From Neorhizobium galegae bv. orientalis str. HAMBI 540 (lineage in GTDB: Bacteria > Pseudomonadota > Alphaproteobacteria > Rhizobiales > Rhizobiaceae): a DNA stretch of 64,000 nt. Of the stretch, positions 23,885 to 32,385 are shown piece after piece. Where the stretch lies: contig NZ_HG938353.1 of assembly GCF_000731315.1 (NCBI RefSeq), positions 1,984,001 through 2,048,000 of the forward strand, given 5' to 3'. The notes beneath the pieces were generated by a model, which was given only the letters and a program-made list of their open reading frames with translations, had not been told where the DNA came from and searched no databases. A program made the translations under genes and the position numbers. How positions within the stretch are numbered: the stretch's first letter is position 1; each line of letters begins with the position of its first letter.

Positions 23885-24298
23885 ATGCGGATGGCGCTGT
23901 TTCCGCAGGACAAGCGGATGAGAGACGGACGTGAACAGGAAAGCCTCCTGTCGCGCTGGCCGGTCTTTGCCGCCGCTCTGCTGATTGCCGCCTTGTTCGG
24001 CCTGCTGTCCGGCGTCGTCAAGGACGTCCAGTTCCCCCGCGGCGTCCTTTCGGCCGACAAGAGCAGCGACACTCCGCACCTGACCAAGCGCGAGCCTTTG
24101 CGTGCACTTGCCGCCATGGACCGCAAGGACGGAACGGGCGCCCATTGGCCTACGGGCGACGGTGCGCTGGAAGCCCGCGCCATCGAGATCAGCTTCCCGA
24201 TTTTTGTTTCGGCCTTCGCGTCGAAGCCATCCTCCGATCCGACGGCTCATCCGTTCTGGCACGGATCGCTGCCGCGTGCGCCACCGGCCCGCGCCTGA
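23885..24298 (+). CDS. Hypothetical single-pass membrane protein upstream of secDF
   Basis: A 137-residue reading frame with one N-terminal membrane segment (WPVFAAALLIAALFGLLSGV, about 25-44) and a soluble C-terminal part with no recognised domain. Codon third positions are G/C-rich like neighbouring genes, and CGGAG lies 4 nt before the ATG at 23885, supporting a real gene. The stop lies 88 nt before secDF. A role with SecDF is possible only by position. Confidence 0.5.
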   Translation: MRMALFPQDKRMRDGREQESLLSRWPVFAAALLIAALFGLLSGVVKDVQFPRGVLSADKSSDTPHLTKREPLRALAAMDRKDGTGAHWPTGDGALEARAIEISFPIFVSAFASKPSSDPTAHPFWHGSLPRAPPARA

Positions 24299-24386
24299 GA
24301 TATCGCGCCTCGGCGCTTGCACGACATCAGCATTCTCGCCCCAACCGCTCGACAGAGCGTGACCCGGGCTCAGCAGGATTAAATAC

Positions 24387-26906
24387 ATGAGAAATTCTCC
24401 ATGGTTGGTGACGACCTATCTCGTCATCATCTTCCTCGGCATTCTGGTGGCGCTGCCGAACGTCATTCCGCAGTCGACGCTTGGCCGGCTTCCCGGCTGG
24501 CTGCCACACAACCGCGTCTCGCTCGGCCTCGACCTGCGCGGCGGCTCGCACCTCGTCCTGGAAGTCGACCGTGGCGACCTGATCAACGAGCGCGTCCAGA
24601 GCCTGCTGCAGGATGCCCGCCGGGTCCTGCGCGACAAGAACATCGCGACCACCGCAATCCGCCGCACGGGCGACACCGTGACGGTCGCGCTGCGTGATGC
24701 AGCCCAGCGCGGCGCCGCCGTGACCGAGCTCCAGACGCTTGCCAACCCGGTCAGCGCCGGCACAACGATCGGCGGCAGCGATCTTGCGATCACCACGCCC
24801 ACCGACAATACGATCACGATCGCCCAGACCGAAGCCGGCATCAATTCGCACATCACCGGCGCCGTCGATCAGTCGCTTGAAATCATCCGCCAGCGCGTCG
24901 ACCAGGTGGGCGTCGCCGAACCGACCATTCAGCGCATCGGCTCCGACCGCGTCCTTGTCCAGCTTCCGGGCGAACAGGATCCGGCCCGCCTTCGCCAGCT
25001 TCTCGGCTCGACCGCCAAGATGAGCTTCCATCTGCTCGGCCAGCAGGGCGAACAGGGCGTCACCATGCTCGCCGACGAGCGCGGCAACCAGTATCCGGTC
25101 CTCGACCGCGTCGAACTTTCCGGCGACCGTCTGACCGATGCCCGCGCCGCCTTCGACCAGCAGACCAACGAACCGGTCGTCAACTTCCGCTTCGATTCGG
25201 CGGGCGCCAACCGCTTTGCCCAGATCACCCAGCAGAATGTCGGCCGCCCCTTCGCGATCGTGCTCGACAACAAGGTGCTGAGCGCGCCGGTCATCCGCAC
25301 GCCGATCACCGGCGGTTCGGGCCAGATCTCCGGCGGCTTCTCGGTCTCAGAAGCCAATACGCTCTCCGCACTGCTGCGCGCCGGCGCGCTGCCGGCGAAG
25401 CTTACCGTCATCGAAGAACGCACCGTTGGCGCCGACCTGGGTGCCGACGCCATCCAGATGGGCCTTTATTCAGGCCTCGTCGGCTTCGTCCTCGTGGCAG
25501 TCTTCATCCTGGTTCTGTATGGCACGTGGGGCCTGCTGGCGAATGTTGCGCTGCTGATCCACACGATCCTGACCTTCTCCGCCCTGACGCTGGTCGGCGC
25601 GACGCTGACACTGCCCGGTATCGCCGGTATCGTGCTCGGCATCGGCCTTGCGGTCGACGCGAACGTCCTCATCAACGAACGCATTCGCGAGGAAACGCGT
25701 AAAGGCCGAGGCGCCTTCGCTGCCATCGACGTCGGCTTCAACCGCGCCTATTCGACCATTGTCGACGGCAACATGACCGCGCTGATCGCGGCGGCCATCC
25801 TGTTCTACTTCGGCTCCGGTCCCGTGCGCGGCTTCGCCGTCACCATGGGTCTTGGCCTGATCATCTCGATGTTCACGTCGGTCGCCTTCGTCCGCGTGAC
25901 GATGATCGCCATCGCACGTCGCTACAAGCTGAAGGTCATCAACATCCAGTCGATGTTCCGGTTCAGCCCCTACGACAAGCACATCCAGTTCATGAAGGCG
26001 CGCTTCTTCGGCGTGGCGGTCTCGGCCGTCCTGTCGATCGCCTCGGTCGGGCTGTTCTTCTATCCGGGCCTGAACTACGGCGTCGACTTCCGCGGCGGCA
26101 TCCAGATGTCCGTCAAGACACAAGGTCCCGCCGACCTCGCCAAGTTCCGCGAAGGTCTGAACACGCTCAACCTCGGCGAAATCACGCTGCAGTCCTTCGG
26201 CGATCCGAACACCATCCTGGTGCGTGCCCAGCGTCAGGAAGGCGGCGAAGAGGCGCAGACGGCGGCCGTCACCAAGCTGAAGGACGAAGTCACCAAGATC
26301 GACTCCACTGCGACCGTCCAGGGCACCGATGTCATTGGTCCAAAAGTCTCCGGCGAGCTTGCCATCGCCGGCTTCCTGTCGGTCTTCATCGCCAGTATCG
26401 CGATGCTGATCTACATCTGGGCGCGGTTCGAATGGCCCTTCGCGGTCGGCGCTATCGTGACCCTGGTGCTGGACGTTACCAAGCTGGTGGGCTTCTTCGC
26501 CATTACCGGCCTCGATTTCAATCTGACCGCGATTGCCGCGGTGCTGACGATGGTCGGTTATTCGGTCAACGACAAGGTCGTCGTCTATGACCGCATGCGC
26601 GAAAACATGCGGCTCTACAAGTCGATGCCGCTGCGCGAACTGATCGACAAGTCGATCAACGAAACGCTGGCCCGAAGCCTCTACACCAACGCCACCGCCT
26701 TCCTGTCGCTTCTGCCGATGGCGATCTGGGGCGGCAGCGCGGTCGAAAGCTTCGCGGTCCCGATGGCATTCGGTATTCTCGTTGCCGGCGCATCGTCTGT
26801 CTTCATCGCGGCCCCGATCCTGCTCTTCCTCGGCGACTGGCGCAAACGCCACGCCAAGGCGGTGGAAACGGCTGCGGAAGAGGTCGAAAACGCCAAAAAG
26901 GCTTGA
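24387..26906 (+). CDS. secDF: Protein translocase subunit SecDF (fused SecD-SecF)
   Basis: An 839-residue inner-membrane protein in which SecD (about 1-500) and SecF (about 535-830) are fused. SecD shows the D1 motif LGLDLRGGSHLVLEVDRGDL and the D4-D5 region GIAGIVLGIGLAVDANVLIN; SecF shows GLNYGVDFRGG and MVGYSVNDKVVVYDRMRENM. Twelve membrane segments are expected. It uses the proton gradient to finish export through SecYEG and return SecA to cycling. Fused SecDF is common in rhizobia. A bidirectional terminator follows. This identification is secure. Confidence 0.96.
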   Translation: MRNSPWLVTTYLVIIFLGILVALPNVIPQSTLGRLPGWLPHNRVSLGLDLRGGSHLVLEVDRGDLINERVQSLLQDARRVLRDKNIATTAIRRTGDTVTVALRDAAQRGAAVTELQTLANPVSAGTTIGGSDLAITTPTDNTITIAQTEAGINSHITGAVDQSLEIIRQRVDQVGVAEPTIQRIGSDRVLVQLPGEQDPARLRQLLGSTAKMSFHLLGQQGEQGVTMLADERGNQYPVLDRVELSGDRLTDARAAFDQQTNEPVVNFRFDSAGANRFAQITQQNVGRPFAIVLDNKVLSAPVIRTPITGGSGQISGGFSVSEANTLSALLRAGALPAKLTVIEERTVGADLGADAIQMGLYSGLVGFVLVAVFILVLYGTWGLLANVALLIHTILTFSALTLVGATLTLPGIAGIVLGIGLAVDANVLINERIREETRKGRGAFAAIDVGFNRAYSTIVDGNMTALIAAAILFYFGSGPVRGFAVTMGLGLIISMFTSVAFVRVTMIAIARRYKLKVINIQSMFRFSPYDKHIQFMKARFFGVAVSAVLSIASVGLFFYPGLNYGVDFRGGIQMSVKTQGPADLAKFREGLNTLNLGEITLQSFGDPNTILVRAQRQEGGEEAQTAAVTKLKDEVTKIDSTATVQGTDVIGPKVSGELAIAGFLSVFIASIAMLIYIWARFEWPFAVGAIVTLVLDVTKLVGFFAITGLDFNLTAIAAVLTMVGYSVNDKVVVYDRMRENMRLYKSMPLRELIDKSINETLARSLYTNATAFLSLLPMAIWGGSAVESFAVPMAFGILVAGASSVFIAAPILLFLGDWRKRHAKAVETAAEEVENAKKA

Positions 26907-26926
26907 TTGACGACCCAGCAATACAC

Positions 26927-26958
26927 GAAGGGCGGGTTTTCATCCGCCCTTCTTCATT
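26927..26958 (+). terminator. Intrinsic terminator after secDF
   Basis: GAAGGGCGG (26927-26935) pairs perfectly with CCGCCCTTC (26944-26952), with an 8-nt loop and T-rich sequence after it. It separates secDF from the YqaA-type gene. Confidence 0.85.
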
Positions 26959-26979
26959 TGGCTCCGCTATAGGTCGATC

Positions 26980-27417
26980 ATGCTCGATTTTGCCGCCTAT
27001 GCGGGACTGTTCTCCGCCGCCTTCATCGCCGCCACGGTCTTTCCGATGCAATCGGAGGCGATCCTCGTCGGGCTGATTCTCTCCGACCGGTATTCGCTCA
27101 TCGCCCTGCTGCTGGTTGCGTCGGTCGGCAACACGGCGGGCGCCGCCGTGAACTGGCTGCTCGGGCGTGGTGTCGAACGCTTTCGTAACAATCGATGGTT
27201 TCCGGTGACCCAGGAAAAACTGGACAAGGCGCAGGCCTGGTACCGGAAATACGGAAAATGGTCGCTGCTGCTGAGCTGGCTGCCGATAGGCGGTGACGCG
27301 ATCACGGTCGCGGCCGGAGTGCTCAAGGAACCGCTGCCGACCTTCCTGATCCTGGTATTCATCGGCAAGGCGCTGCGCTATGTGGTACTCGCGGCCGCGA
27401 CGCTCAGCGTGGTCTGA
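26980..27417 (+). CDS. YqaA family (DedA/VTT-type) membrane protein
   Basis: A 145-residue inner-membrane protein with VTT/DedA features: NTAGAAVNWLLGRGVERF, the re-entrant G-x-x-x-G region, and WLPIGGDAITVAAGVLKEP near residue 105. It matches the small YqaA subfamily; function is probably lipid or ion handling by analogy with DedA. Its stop (TGA 27415-27417) directly abuts the stop of the convergent TetR gene. Confidence 0.87.
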   Translation: MLDFAAYAGLFSAAFIAATVFPMQSEAILVGLILSDRYSLIALLLVASVGNTAGAAVNWLLGRGVERFRNNRWFPVTQEKLDKAQAWYRKYGKWSLLLSWLPIGGDAITVAAGVLKEPLPTFLILVFIGKALRYVVLAAATLSVV

Positions 27418-28044
27418 TCAGCGCCCCTGCCCCTCGTTGCCGAAATCGGCAAGCGTCTTCCAGAAATCGCCGAAGAACTGATGCGCGAAGGTTTCGAGCG
27501 AGGTGCCCGGCGGCTGTTCGTTCCAGAGTTCTCCGCCCGCCCGCAAGGCGCCTATGACCACGGCGGCAAGCAGGCGGACGCGCAGCCGCTCCTCGTCGCT
27601 CCGGCTTCGAGCCTTCAGCGCTTCCGTGAGCTTCAGCTCGAGCTTTGCATATTTGAGCTGGTCGCGGGCTTTGAGCGCCGGTGTACTGCGGATCAGTTCC
27701 CCGAGCGCCATCGCTCTTTCATCGGCTGCCGAGACGATGGCGCTGACGAGACCGTGTTGCACAGCCTTGACCGCCGGCTCGTCCGCTGGCCTCGACGCAA
27801 TCGCCGCCATCAGATGATCGGCAAAACCGTCCTGCCAGGCGAACACGACCTCTTCCTTGGACGGAAAATAGTCGAAGAAACTGCGTTTCGAGACCTCGGC
27901 GCGTTCGGCAATTTCCTCGACCGTCGTGGCATCGAAGCCGCGCTCGAGGAACAGGCTCATCGCCGCTTCCTCGATGCGCTCGCGGGTCTGCCGACGCTTG
28001 AGCTCCCGCCGGCCTTCCGTCGCGCCATCAATCGTCTTGGTCAT
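27418..28044 (-). CDS. TetR-family transcriptional regulator
   Basis: A 208-residue TetR protein. Residues about 17-65 carry the HTH (RERIEEAAMSLFLERGFDAT, then IAERAEVSKRSFFDYFPSKE). The C-terminal ligand domain is of the TetR_C_33-like kind, with SAADERAMALGELIRSTPAL. It lies 15 nt downstream of the PmtA-like gene and is probably co-transcribed with it; it may control that gene or a transporter elsewhere. Confidence 0.9.
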   Translation of the reverse strand: MTKTIDGATEGRRELKRRQTRERIEEAAMSLFLERGFDATTVEEIAERAEVSKRSFFDYFPSKEEVVFAWQDGFADHLMAAIASRPADEPAVKAVQHGLVSAIVSAADERAMALGELIRSTPALKARDQLKYAKLELKLTEALKARSRSDEERLRVRLLAAVVIGALRAGGELWNEQPPGTSLETFAHQFFGDFWKTLADFGNEGQGR

Positions 28045-28059
28045 TTCATCCGATTTTGT

Positions 28060-28722
28060 TCAGGCGCCCGCTTCGTCGGCATGGACCGGGCTGCCTTCTG
28101 CCTCGGCACGGTATCTGGATCGCTCCCGCGTCAGATCCAGCGGCTTGCGGCGGGAAATCCGGTAGACGGCAGCGGGCGGCAGGTTGCGCACGGTGTGGCC
28201 GATATGCACGGCCTTCAGACCCAGCCGGTCGAGGATCGGCCGCGGCACAGGGCAACGCGGGCCATAGGTGAACTGGTAGAAGGAACCGCCCGGACGGATA
28301 TAGGTAAAAGCTCCGCCGAGGATCGCGGTAATCTTGCGCGGCGACATGGAGAGCAACGGCAGGCCGCTGATGACCGCGCCGACCGGTTCGCCCTCGAAAA
28401 TATCCTCATGCGCAAGCTTTGCCGCATCCATCTGCAGTATCCGCGCGTCTGGAAAACGCCGCTGCAGGCCGGGAACGAATTCCGGACCGTATTCGATCAG
28501 GGTGAGGTCGGATTGGGCAACGCCGCGCGCCAAAAGCGCACGGGTGAATACCCCGGTCCCCGGGCCGAGTTCGATGACCGGGCCGTCCAGCGGCGCGATC
28601 TCCTGGGTCATCAGTCGCGCGAGCGAATCCCCGGAAGGCGCCAACGCCGCAACCCGCAATGGATTGCTGATCCAGGAACGGAAAAAATGCCAAAAATCCG
28701 AAAATGCCGCATCTGCTGTCAT
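28060..28722 (-). CDS. PmtA-like phospholipid N-methyltransferase (class I SAM)
   Basis: A 220-residue methyltransferase. FFRSWISNPLRVAALAPSGD at the N-terminus and VIELGPGTGVFTRALLARGV (SAM motif I, about 45-65) match the COG3963 phospholipid N-methyltransferase group, which includes rhizobial PmtA converting phosphatidylethanolamine to phosphatidylcholine. VISGLPLLSMSPRKITAILG is the characteristic motif IV region. Another SAM methyltransferase function cannot be excluded, because members of this group vary in substrate. The start at 28722 gives the usual length; an upstream extension is unlikely. Confidence 0.72.
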   Translation of the reverse strand: MTADAAFSDFWHFFRSWISNPLRVAALAPSGDSLARLMTQEIAPLDGPVIELGPGTGVFTRALLARGVAQSDLTLIEYGPEFVPGLQRRFPDARILQMDAAKLAHEDIFEGEPVGAVISGLPLLSMSPRKITAILGGAFTYIRPGGSFYQFTYGPRCPVPRPILDRLGLKAVHIGHTVRNLPPAAVYRISRRKPLDLTRERSRYRAEAEGSPVHADEAGA

Positions 28723-29033
28723 GGTCAGAGACTCACCGGTTTGAAAATGCGATCGAGTATTCCGCCGACCTTCACAGCCTGCATGGCAATTCCAAGGCAT
28801 GGGAACCTCCGCTCAAGAAAAATACGCATATCGGCCGCAGAATTGTGCAGTGCGGCGACTACACCGTCGTATTTAGAGGATTTTTGCATCGAGTGCAAGT
28901 TTTTAGGATATTTTCGCCATCCCCCTTTTTCAGGCCGGAACGGGCTGAAACCTTTGCGTTTTTTTGGGAACAACCGGCGCTTGTTCTCATTGAACACTTT
29001 CCCGGAGGGAATCGATAACACCAGGAGGAGTTT
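28723..29033. promoter_or_regulatory. Intergenic region between the PmtA-like and permease genes
   Basis: 311 nt without a gene, AT-richer than its flanks, containing promoters for two divergent genes. GAACAA (28968-28973) and TTGTTC (28981-28986) form an inverted repeat about 50 nt before the permease start; it may be an operator. T tracts occur at 28924-28930 and 28959-28965. Confidence 0.4.
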
Positions 29034-30395
29034 ATGAAAAAGCCGGTCACTGAATTGGGCGAACAGAAGACGGAACTCCACCGGGTGATGGGACCCGGAT
29101 TGCTGCTGCTGTTCATCGTCGGGGATATTCTCGGGACGGGCATCTATGCCCTGACCGGCCAGGTGGCCAAGCAGGTCGGAGGGGTGGTCTGGCTGCCCTT
29201 TCTGATCGCCTTCGTCGTCGCCCTCCTCACCGCCTTCAGCTATCTCGAACTGGTCACCAAATATCCGCGCGCGGCCGGCGCCGCGCTCTATACCCACAAG
29301 GCCTTCGGCATCCATTTCGTCACCTTCCTGGTGGCCTTTGCGGTGATGTCGTCGGGCATCACCTCGGCGGCGACCGCATCGCGGGCCTTTGCCTCCAACT
29401 TCGCGACCTCTCTCAGCCTCGATCTCGGCGCCTGGGGCGTATCGCTGATCGCGGTCGGTTTCATCGCGTTGGTCGCTGCCGTCAATTTCCGAGGGGTCGG
29501 CGAGAGCGTCAGACTGAACGTTCTGTTGACCGTCGTCGAACTGACCGGCCTGCTGATCATCATCGGCATCGGCTTCTGGGCGATCGCCGGCGGCCAGGGC
29601 GACGTTTCCCGCGCCTGGACATTCGCGACCCCGGGGAACGGCGGCGTCTTCTGGCCGGTCATCGCAGCAACCACCCTCGCCTTTTTCGCCATGGTCGGCT
29701 TCGAGGACTCGGTCAACATGGCCGAGGAATGCAAGGAGCCGAGCCGGATGTTCCCGAAGGTGCTGCTAACCGGCCTGGCGGTAACGGGCCTGATCTACGT
29801 CCTGGTGGCGATCTCGGCGATCACGCTGGTGCCGGCCAATGAACTCGGCCAGGGCGAGACCCCGCTGCTGAAGGTGGTGCAGGCCGGCGCACCGGGCTTC
29901 CCGATCGGCATCTTCGCGATCATCACCATGTTCGCGGTGGCCAATTCCGCACTGATCAACATGATGATGGCGAGCCGCCTGATCTACGGCATGAGCCGAG
30001 AGGGGGTTCTGCCGCAGGTGCTCGGCAAGGTCCATTCGGGCCGTCGCACACCCTATATCGCGATCGGTTTCACCTCGCTGCTGGCGGTTGCGCTGATCCT
30101 GTTTGCCGGCGGCGTTCCGGCGCTCGGCGGCACCACGGCGCTGCTGCTTCTCTGCGTCTTTGCGATCGTCAATGTCGCCGTACTGGTCCTGCGCAAGGAC
30201 ACGGTCGAGCACAAGCATTTCCGCACGCCGACCATCCTGCCGGTACTCGGTGCGATCTCCTGTGCCTTCCTCGCCGGCCCCTGGACCGGCCGGGATCCGG
30301 TTCAGTATCTGATTGCCGCCTGCCTGCTCGGCCTCGGCGTCGTGCTCTGGTTCGCCACGGTCAGCATCATGCGGACGTCGAACCAGCCGGCCTGA
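29034..30395 (+). CDS. APC-family amino acid permease
   Basis: A 453-residue inner-membrane transporter with about 12 segments. The N-terminal unwound-helix motif GDILGTGIYALTGQVAKQVG and FFAMVGFEDSVNMAEECKEP are standard APC-family features. The substrate is probably an amino acid or amine but is not determined. A strong AGGAGGAG lies before the ATG. The stop lies 3 nt from the stop of the convergent HAD gene. Confidence 0.9.
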   Translation: MKKPVTELGEQKTELHRVMGPGLLLLFIVGDILGTGIYALTGQVAKQVGGVVWLPFLIAFVVALLTAFSYLELVTKYPRAAGAALYTHKAFGIHFVTFLVAFAVMSSGITSAATASRAFASNFATSLSLDLGAWGVSLIAVGFIALVAAVNFRGVGESVRLNVLLTVVELTGLLIIIGIGFWAIAGGQGDVSRAWTFATPGNGGVFWPVIAATTLAFFAMVGFEDSVNMAEECKEPSRMFPKVLLTGLAVTGLIYVLVAISAITLVPANELGQGETPLLKVVQAGAPGFPIGIFAIITMFAVANSALINMMMASRLIYGMSREGVLPQVLGKVHSGRRTPYIAIGFTSLLAVALILFAGGVPALGGTTALLLLCVFAIVNVAVLVLRKDTVEHKHFRTPTILPVLGAISCAFLAGPWTGRDPVQYLIAACLLGLGVVLWFATVSIMRTSNQPA

Positions 30396-30398
30396 TAC

Positions 30399-31079
30399 TC
30401 AGGCCCTGCGGCGAATCGAGAGCCGCCCGTCCTGGCTGATATGCGGCACCACGTCGAGATAGCCGGGTATTTTGGAATGCCCGGTTTCGATTGGATGGGA
30501 ATGGGTGGCGGTGATCACCATCACGTCGGCGCCTGCCGCCTCGCCCGCCTGGATGCCGGCCAGCACATCCTCGAATACAAGAACCTCAGAGGGGCTAACG
30601 CCGAGCCGTTCCGAGCCAAGGATATAGCCTTGCGGATTGGGCTTGCCGACGGTCACGTCTTCAGCGGTCACCATGTAGCGCGGCTGCGGAATTCCGGCGG
30701 CGGCAAGCCGGACCTTGGCGAGTTCGATTGGCGACGACGTGACGATCGCCCAGCGTTCAGGCGGCAGCGCGGAGAGGAATTCCACCGCGCCCGGGATTGG
30801 CACCACGCCCTCGACATCCTCGATCTCGCCGCGCAGGATGCCTTCGGCTTCGGCGGCCGGATCGATGCCCGGGAGGTTCAGTGCGCTGATCGTGTCGATC
30901 CCGCGCTTGCCATGCATGGTCGGCAGGAATGCTTCCACATCGAAACCCATCTTTGCTGCCCAGCGTCCCCAGACGCGTTCGGCGGATTCGATCGAGTTCA
31001 GGATCGTGCCGTCCATGTCGAACAGGAAAGCAGCATAGGTTTTTTCGGGAAGGGAGATGTCGGCGGCGGGAAGAGGCAC
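30399..31079 (-). CDS. HAD-superfamily sugar-phosphatase-like hydrolase
   Basis: A 226-residue HAD enzyme with all four motifs: FLFDMDGTILNS (nucleophile Asp and acid Asp), IVTSSP (Thr/Ser), VGKPNPQGYILG (Lys) and VFEDVLAGIQAGEAAGA (Asp). The helical cap matches YfbT/GPP1-type sugar or glycerol phosphatases. The start is GTG 31079 with AAGGAA upstream; a longer reading has no sensible homology. Substrate not known. Confidence 0.88.
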   Translation of the reverse strand: MPLPAADISLPEKTYAAFLFDMDGTILNSIESAERVWGRWAAKMGFDVEAFLPTMHGKRGIDTISALNLPGIDPAAEAEGILRGEIEDVEGVVPIPGAVEFLSALPPERWAIVTSSPIELAKVRLAAAGIPQPRYMVTAEDVTVGKPNPQGYILGSERLGVSPSEVLVFEDVLAGIQAGEAAGADVMVITATHSHPIETGHSKIPGYLDVVPHISQDGRLSIRRRA

Positions 31080-31198
31080 GGAAAGTTCCTTTAGCGTCGG
31101 ATTCCGACTCGGGGAGATGGCCGGAAACTGCCCTCTTCCGAGTAAATGCAATGACGCAGGAAGGCAATTCCCGGCAAAGGCATGCGACCGCCTTCGGG

Positions 31199-31405
31199 CT
31201 ATTTCGATCGCGAACGCAGGAATTGAGACAGGGCAACGCCGATCGCGATGCCCACGGCAACACCGATGCCGATATTGTCGAAAACGGCTGTCCCGAGCAC
31301 CGTGCCCAGCCCGACGCCGACGGCTATTCCTGTCGCAATGGTCATGTCGAGACCATTGCGCGCCCAGATGGCGAGAGTTTGTCGCACATCCTTGTCTTCC
31401 CGCAT
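31199..31405 (-). CDS. Small Gly/Val-rich membrane protein
   Basis: A 68-residue protein with a short charged N-terminus (MREDKDVRQTLAIWARNGLD) and a long Gly-, Val-, Ile-rich hydrophobic stretch that could form two membrane helices, ending in a basic tail (RSRSK). Its codons are typical of the region. No family name is assigned. It is divergent from the SDR gene, which starts 45 nt away. Confidence 0.6.
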   Translation of the reverse strand: MREDKDVRQTLAIWARNGLDMTIATGIAVGVGLGTVLGTAVFDNIGIGVAVGIAIGVALSQFLRSRSK

Positions 31406-31449
31406 CGAAGCGATAGAACTTGGCGACCAAGCCGGACAAGGAGGGTGTT

Positions 31450-32220
31450 TTGGCCAATATTTCTGTACGGCATGCGGATTTCGCCGATCGTGGCGTGCTG
31501 ATCACCGGCGGCGGTTCCGGCATCGGCGCCGCCTTGGTGGAAGGTTTTGCGGCACAGGGTGCCAAAGTCGCGTTCATCGATATTGCCGACGAGCCGAGCC
31601 GCGAATTGGGGGAACGTCTTTCCAAGACCGCCCGCCATCCGGTCCTCTACCTGAAAGCCGATCTGCGTAACGTCGCGGAAACGAAAGCCGCCGTCGACAG
31701 GGCCGCCCAGCAACTCGGATCGCTCTCGGTACTGGTCAACAATGCCGGTTGGGACGACCGCCACGAGTTCGAGACGGTGACCGAGGAATACTGGGACAAC
31801 GCCCAGGCCATTAACGTCAAGCAGATGTTCTTCGTCTCCCAGGCCGCGGTCCCACACCTGCGCAAGGCCGGCGGTGGCGCGATCGTCAATTTCTCCTCGA
31901 TCGCCTATCTGCTCAACATGGGCGGACTGCCCGCCTATGCGACCGCCAAGGCCGGGATCATCGGCCTGACCAAGAGCCTCGCCGGAAAGCTTGGAACCGA
32001 GAACATCCGCGTCAACGCCATCCTCCCTGGAATGATCGTCACCGAACGGCAGAAAAAGCTCTGGCTGAACGACGACAGCATCACGGCGATGGTCGCCCGC
32101 CAGTCCCTGAAGCGGGTGCTGGTGGCTGAAGACCTTGTCGGCCCCTGCCTGTTCCTCGCCTCGAATGCATCCGCGGCCATGACGGCCCAGACCTTGATCA
32201 TCGACGGCGGTGCTCTTTAA
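31450..32220 (+). CDS. Short-chain dehydrogenase/reductase (SDR)
   Basis: A 256-residue classical SDR: VLITGGGSGIGAALVEGFAA (NAD(P) motif TGxxxGxG), LVNNAGWDD, catalytic Ser in NFSSIAY and the YATAKAG (YxxxK) pair. It has the C-terminal IDGGAL end of FabG-like enzymes. Acidic Asp after beta-2 (VAFIDIAD) suggests NAD preference. The TTG at 31450 is chosen because AAGGAGG lies 6 nt upstream; a TTG at 31420 would add 10 residues. Substrate unknown. Confidence 0.88.
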   Translation: MANISVRHADFADRGVLITGGGSGIGAALVEGFAAQGAKVAFIDIADEPSRELGERLSKTARHPVLYLKADLRNVAETKAAVDRAAQQLGSLSVLVNNAGWDDRHEFETVTEEYWDNAQAINVKQMFFVSQAAVPHLRKAGGGAIVNFSSIAYLLNMGGLPAYATAKAGIIGLTKSLAGKLGTENIRVNAILPGMIVTERQKKLWLNDDSITAMVARQSLKRVLVAEDLVGPCLFLASNASAAMTAQTLIIDGGAL

Positions 32221-32280
32221 CGCATGTCTCGCAAAAGTGCGCGGCGGTTTGCGATAACGACATCTGCAAAACGAAGACCT

Positions 32281-32324
32281 AAAATGGTCGAGCGCATCCT
32301 TTTGGGATGCGTTCGATCATTTTA
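32281..32324. terminator. Long imperfect hairpin between convergent SDR and RND genes
   Basis: AAAATGGTCGAGCGCATCC (32281-32299) pairs with GGATGCGTTCGATCATTTT (32305-32323) with two mismatches and a TTTTG loop. With A residues before and T residues after, it can end transcription in both directions. Such an extended palindrome may also belong to a repeated chromosomal palindrome family, which needs a genome comparison. Confidence 0.7.
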
Positions 32325-32336
32325 GACATAAGAATA

Positions 32337-32370
32337 CCGCGCGGGTTCCCGGTGGAAAGAACCCGCGCGG
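32337..32370 (-). terminator. Perfect 12-bp inverted repeat terminating the RND operon
   Basis: CCGCGCGGGTTC (32337-32348) and GAACCCGCGCGG (32359-32370) are exact inverted repeats with a 10-nt loop, located 16 nt after the stop of the RND pump gene on the minus strand. T-rich sequence follows on that strand. It lies next to the hairpin that serves the convergent SDR gene. Confidence 0.75.
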
Positions 32371-32385
32371 CGCCGGAGGTAGACC

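Noticed and set aside
25470..26921. Long minus-strand frame opposite secDF
   Set aside because: Antisense shadow of secDF with low-complexity His/Asp/Gln composition and no homology.
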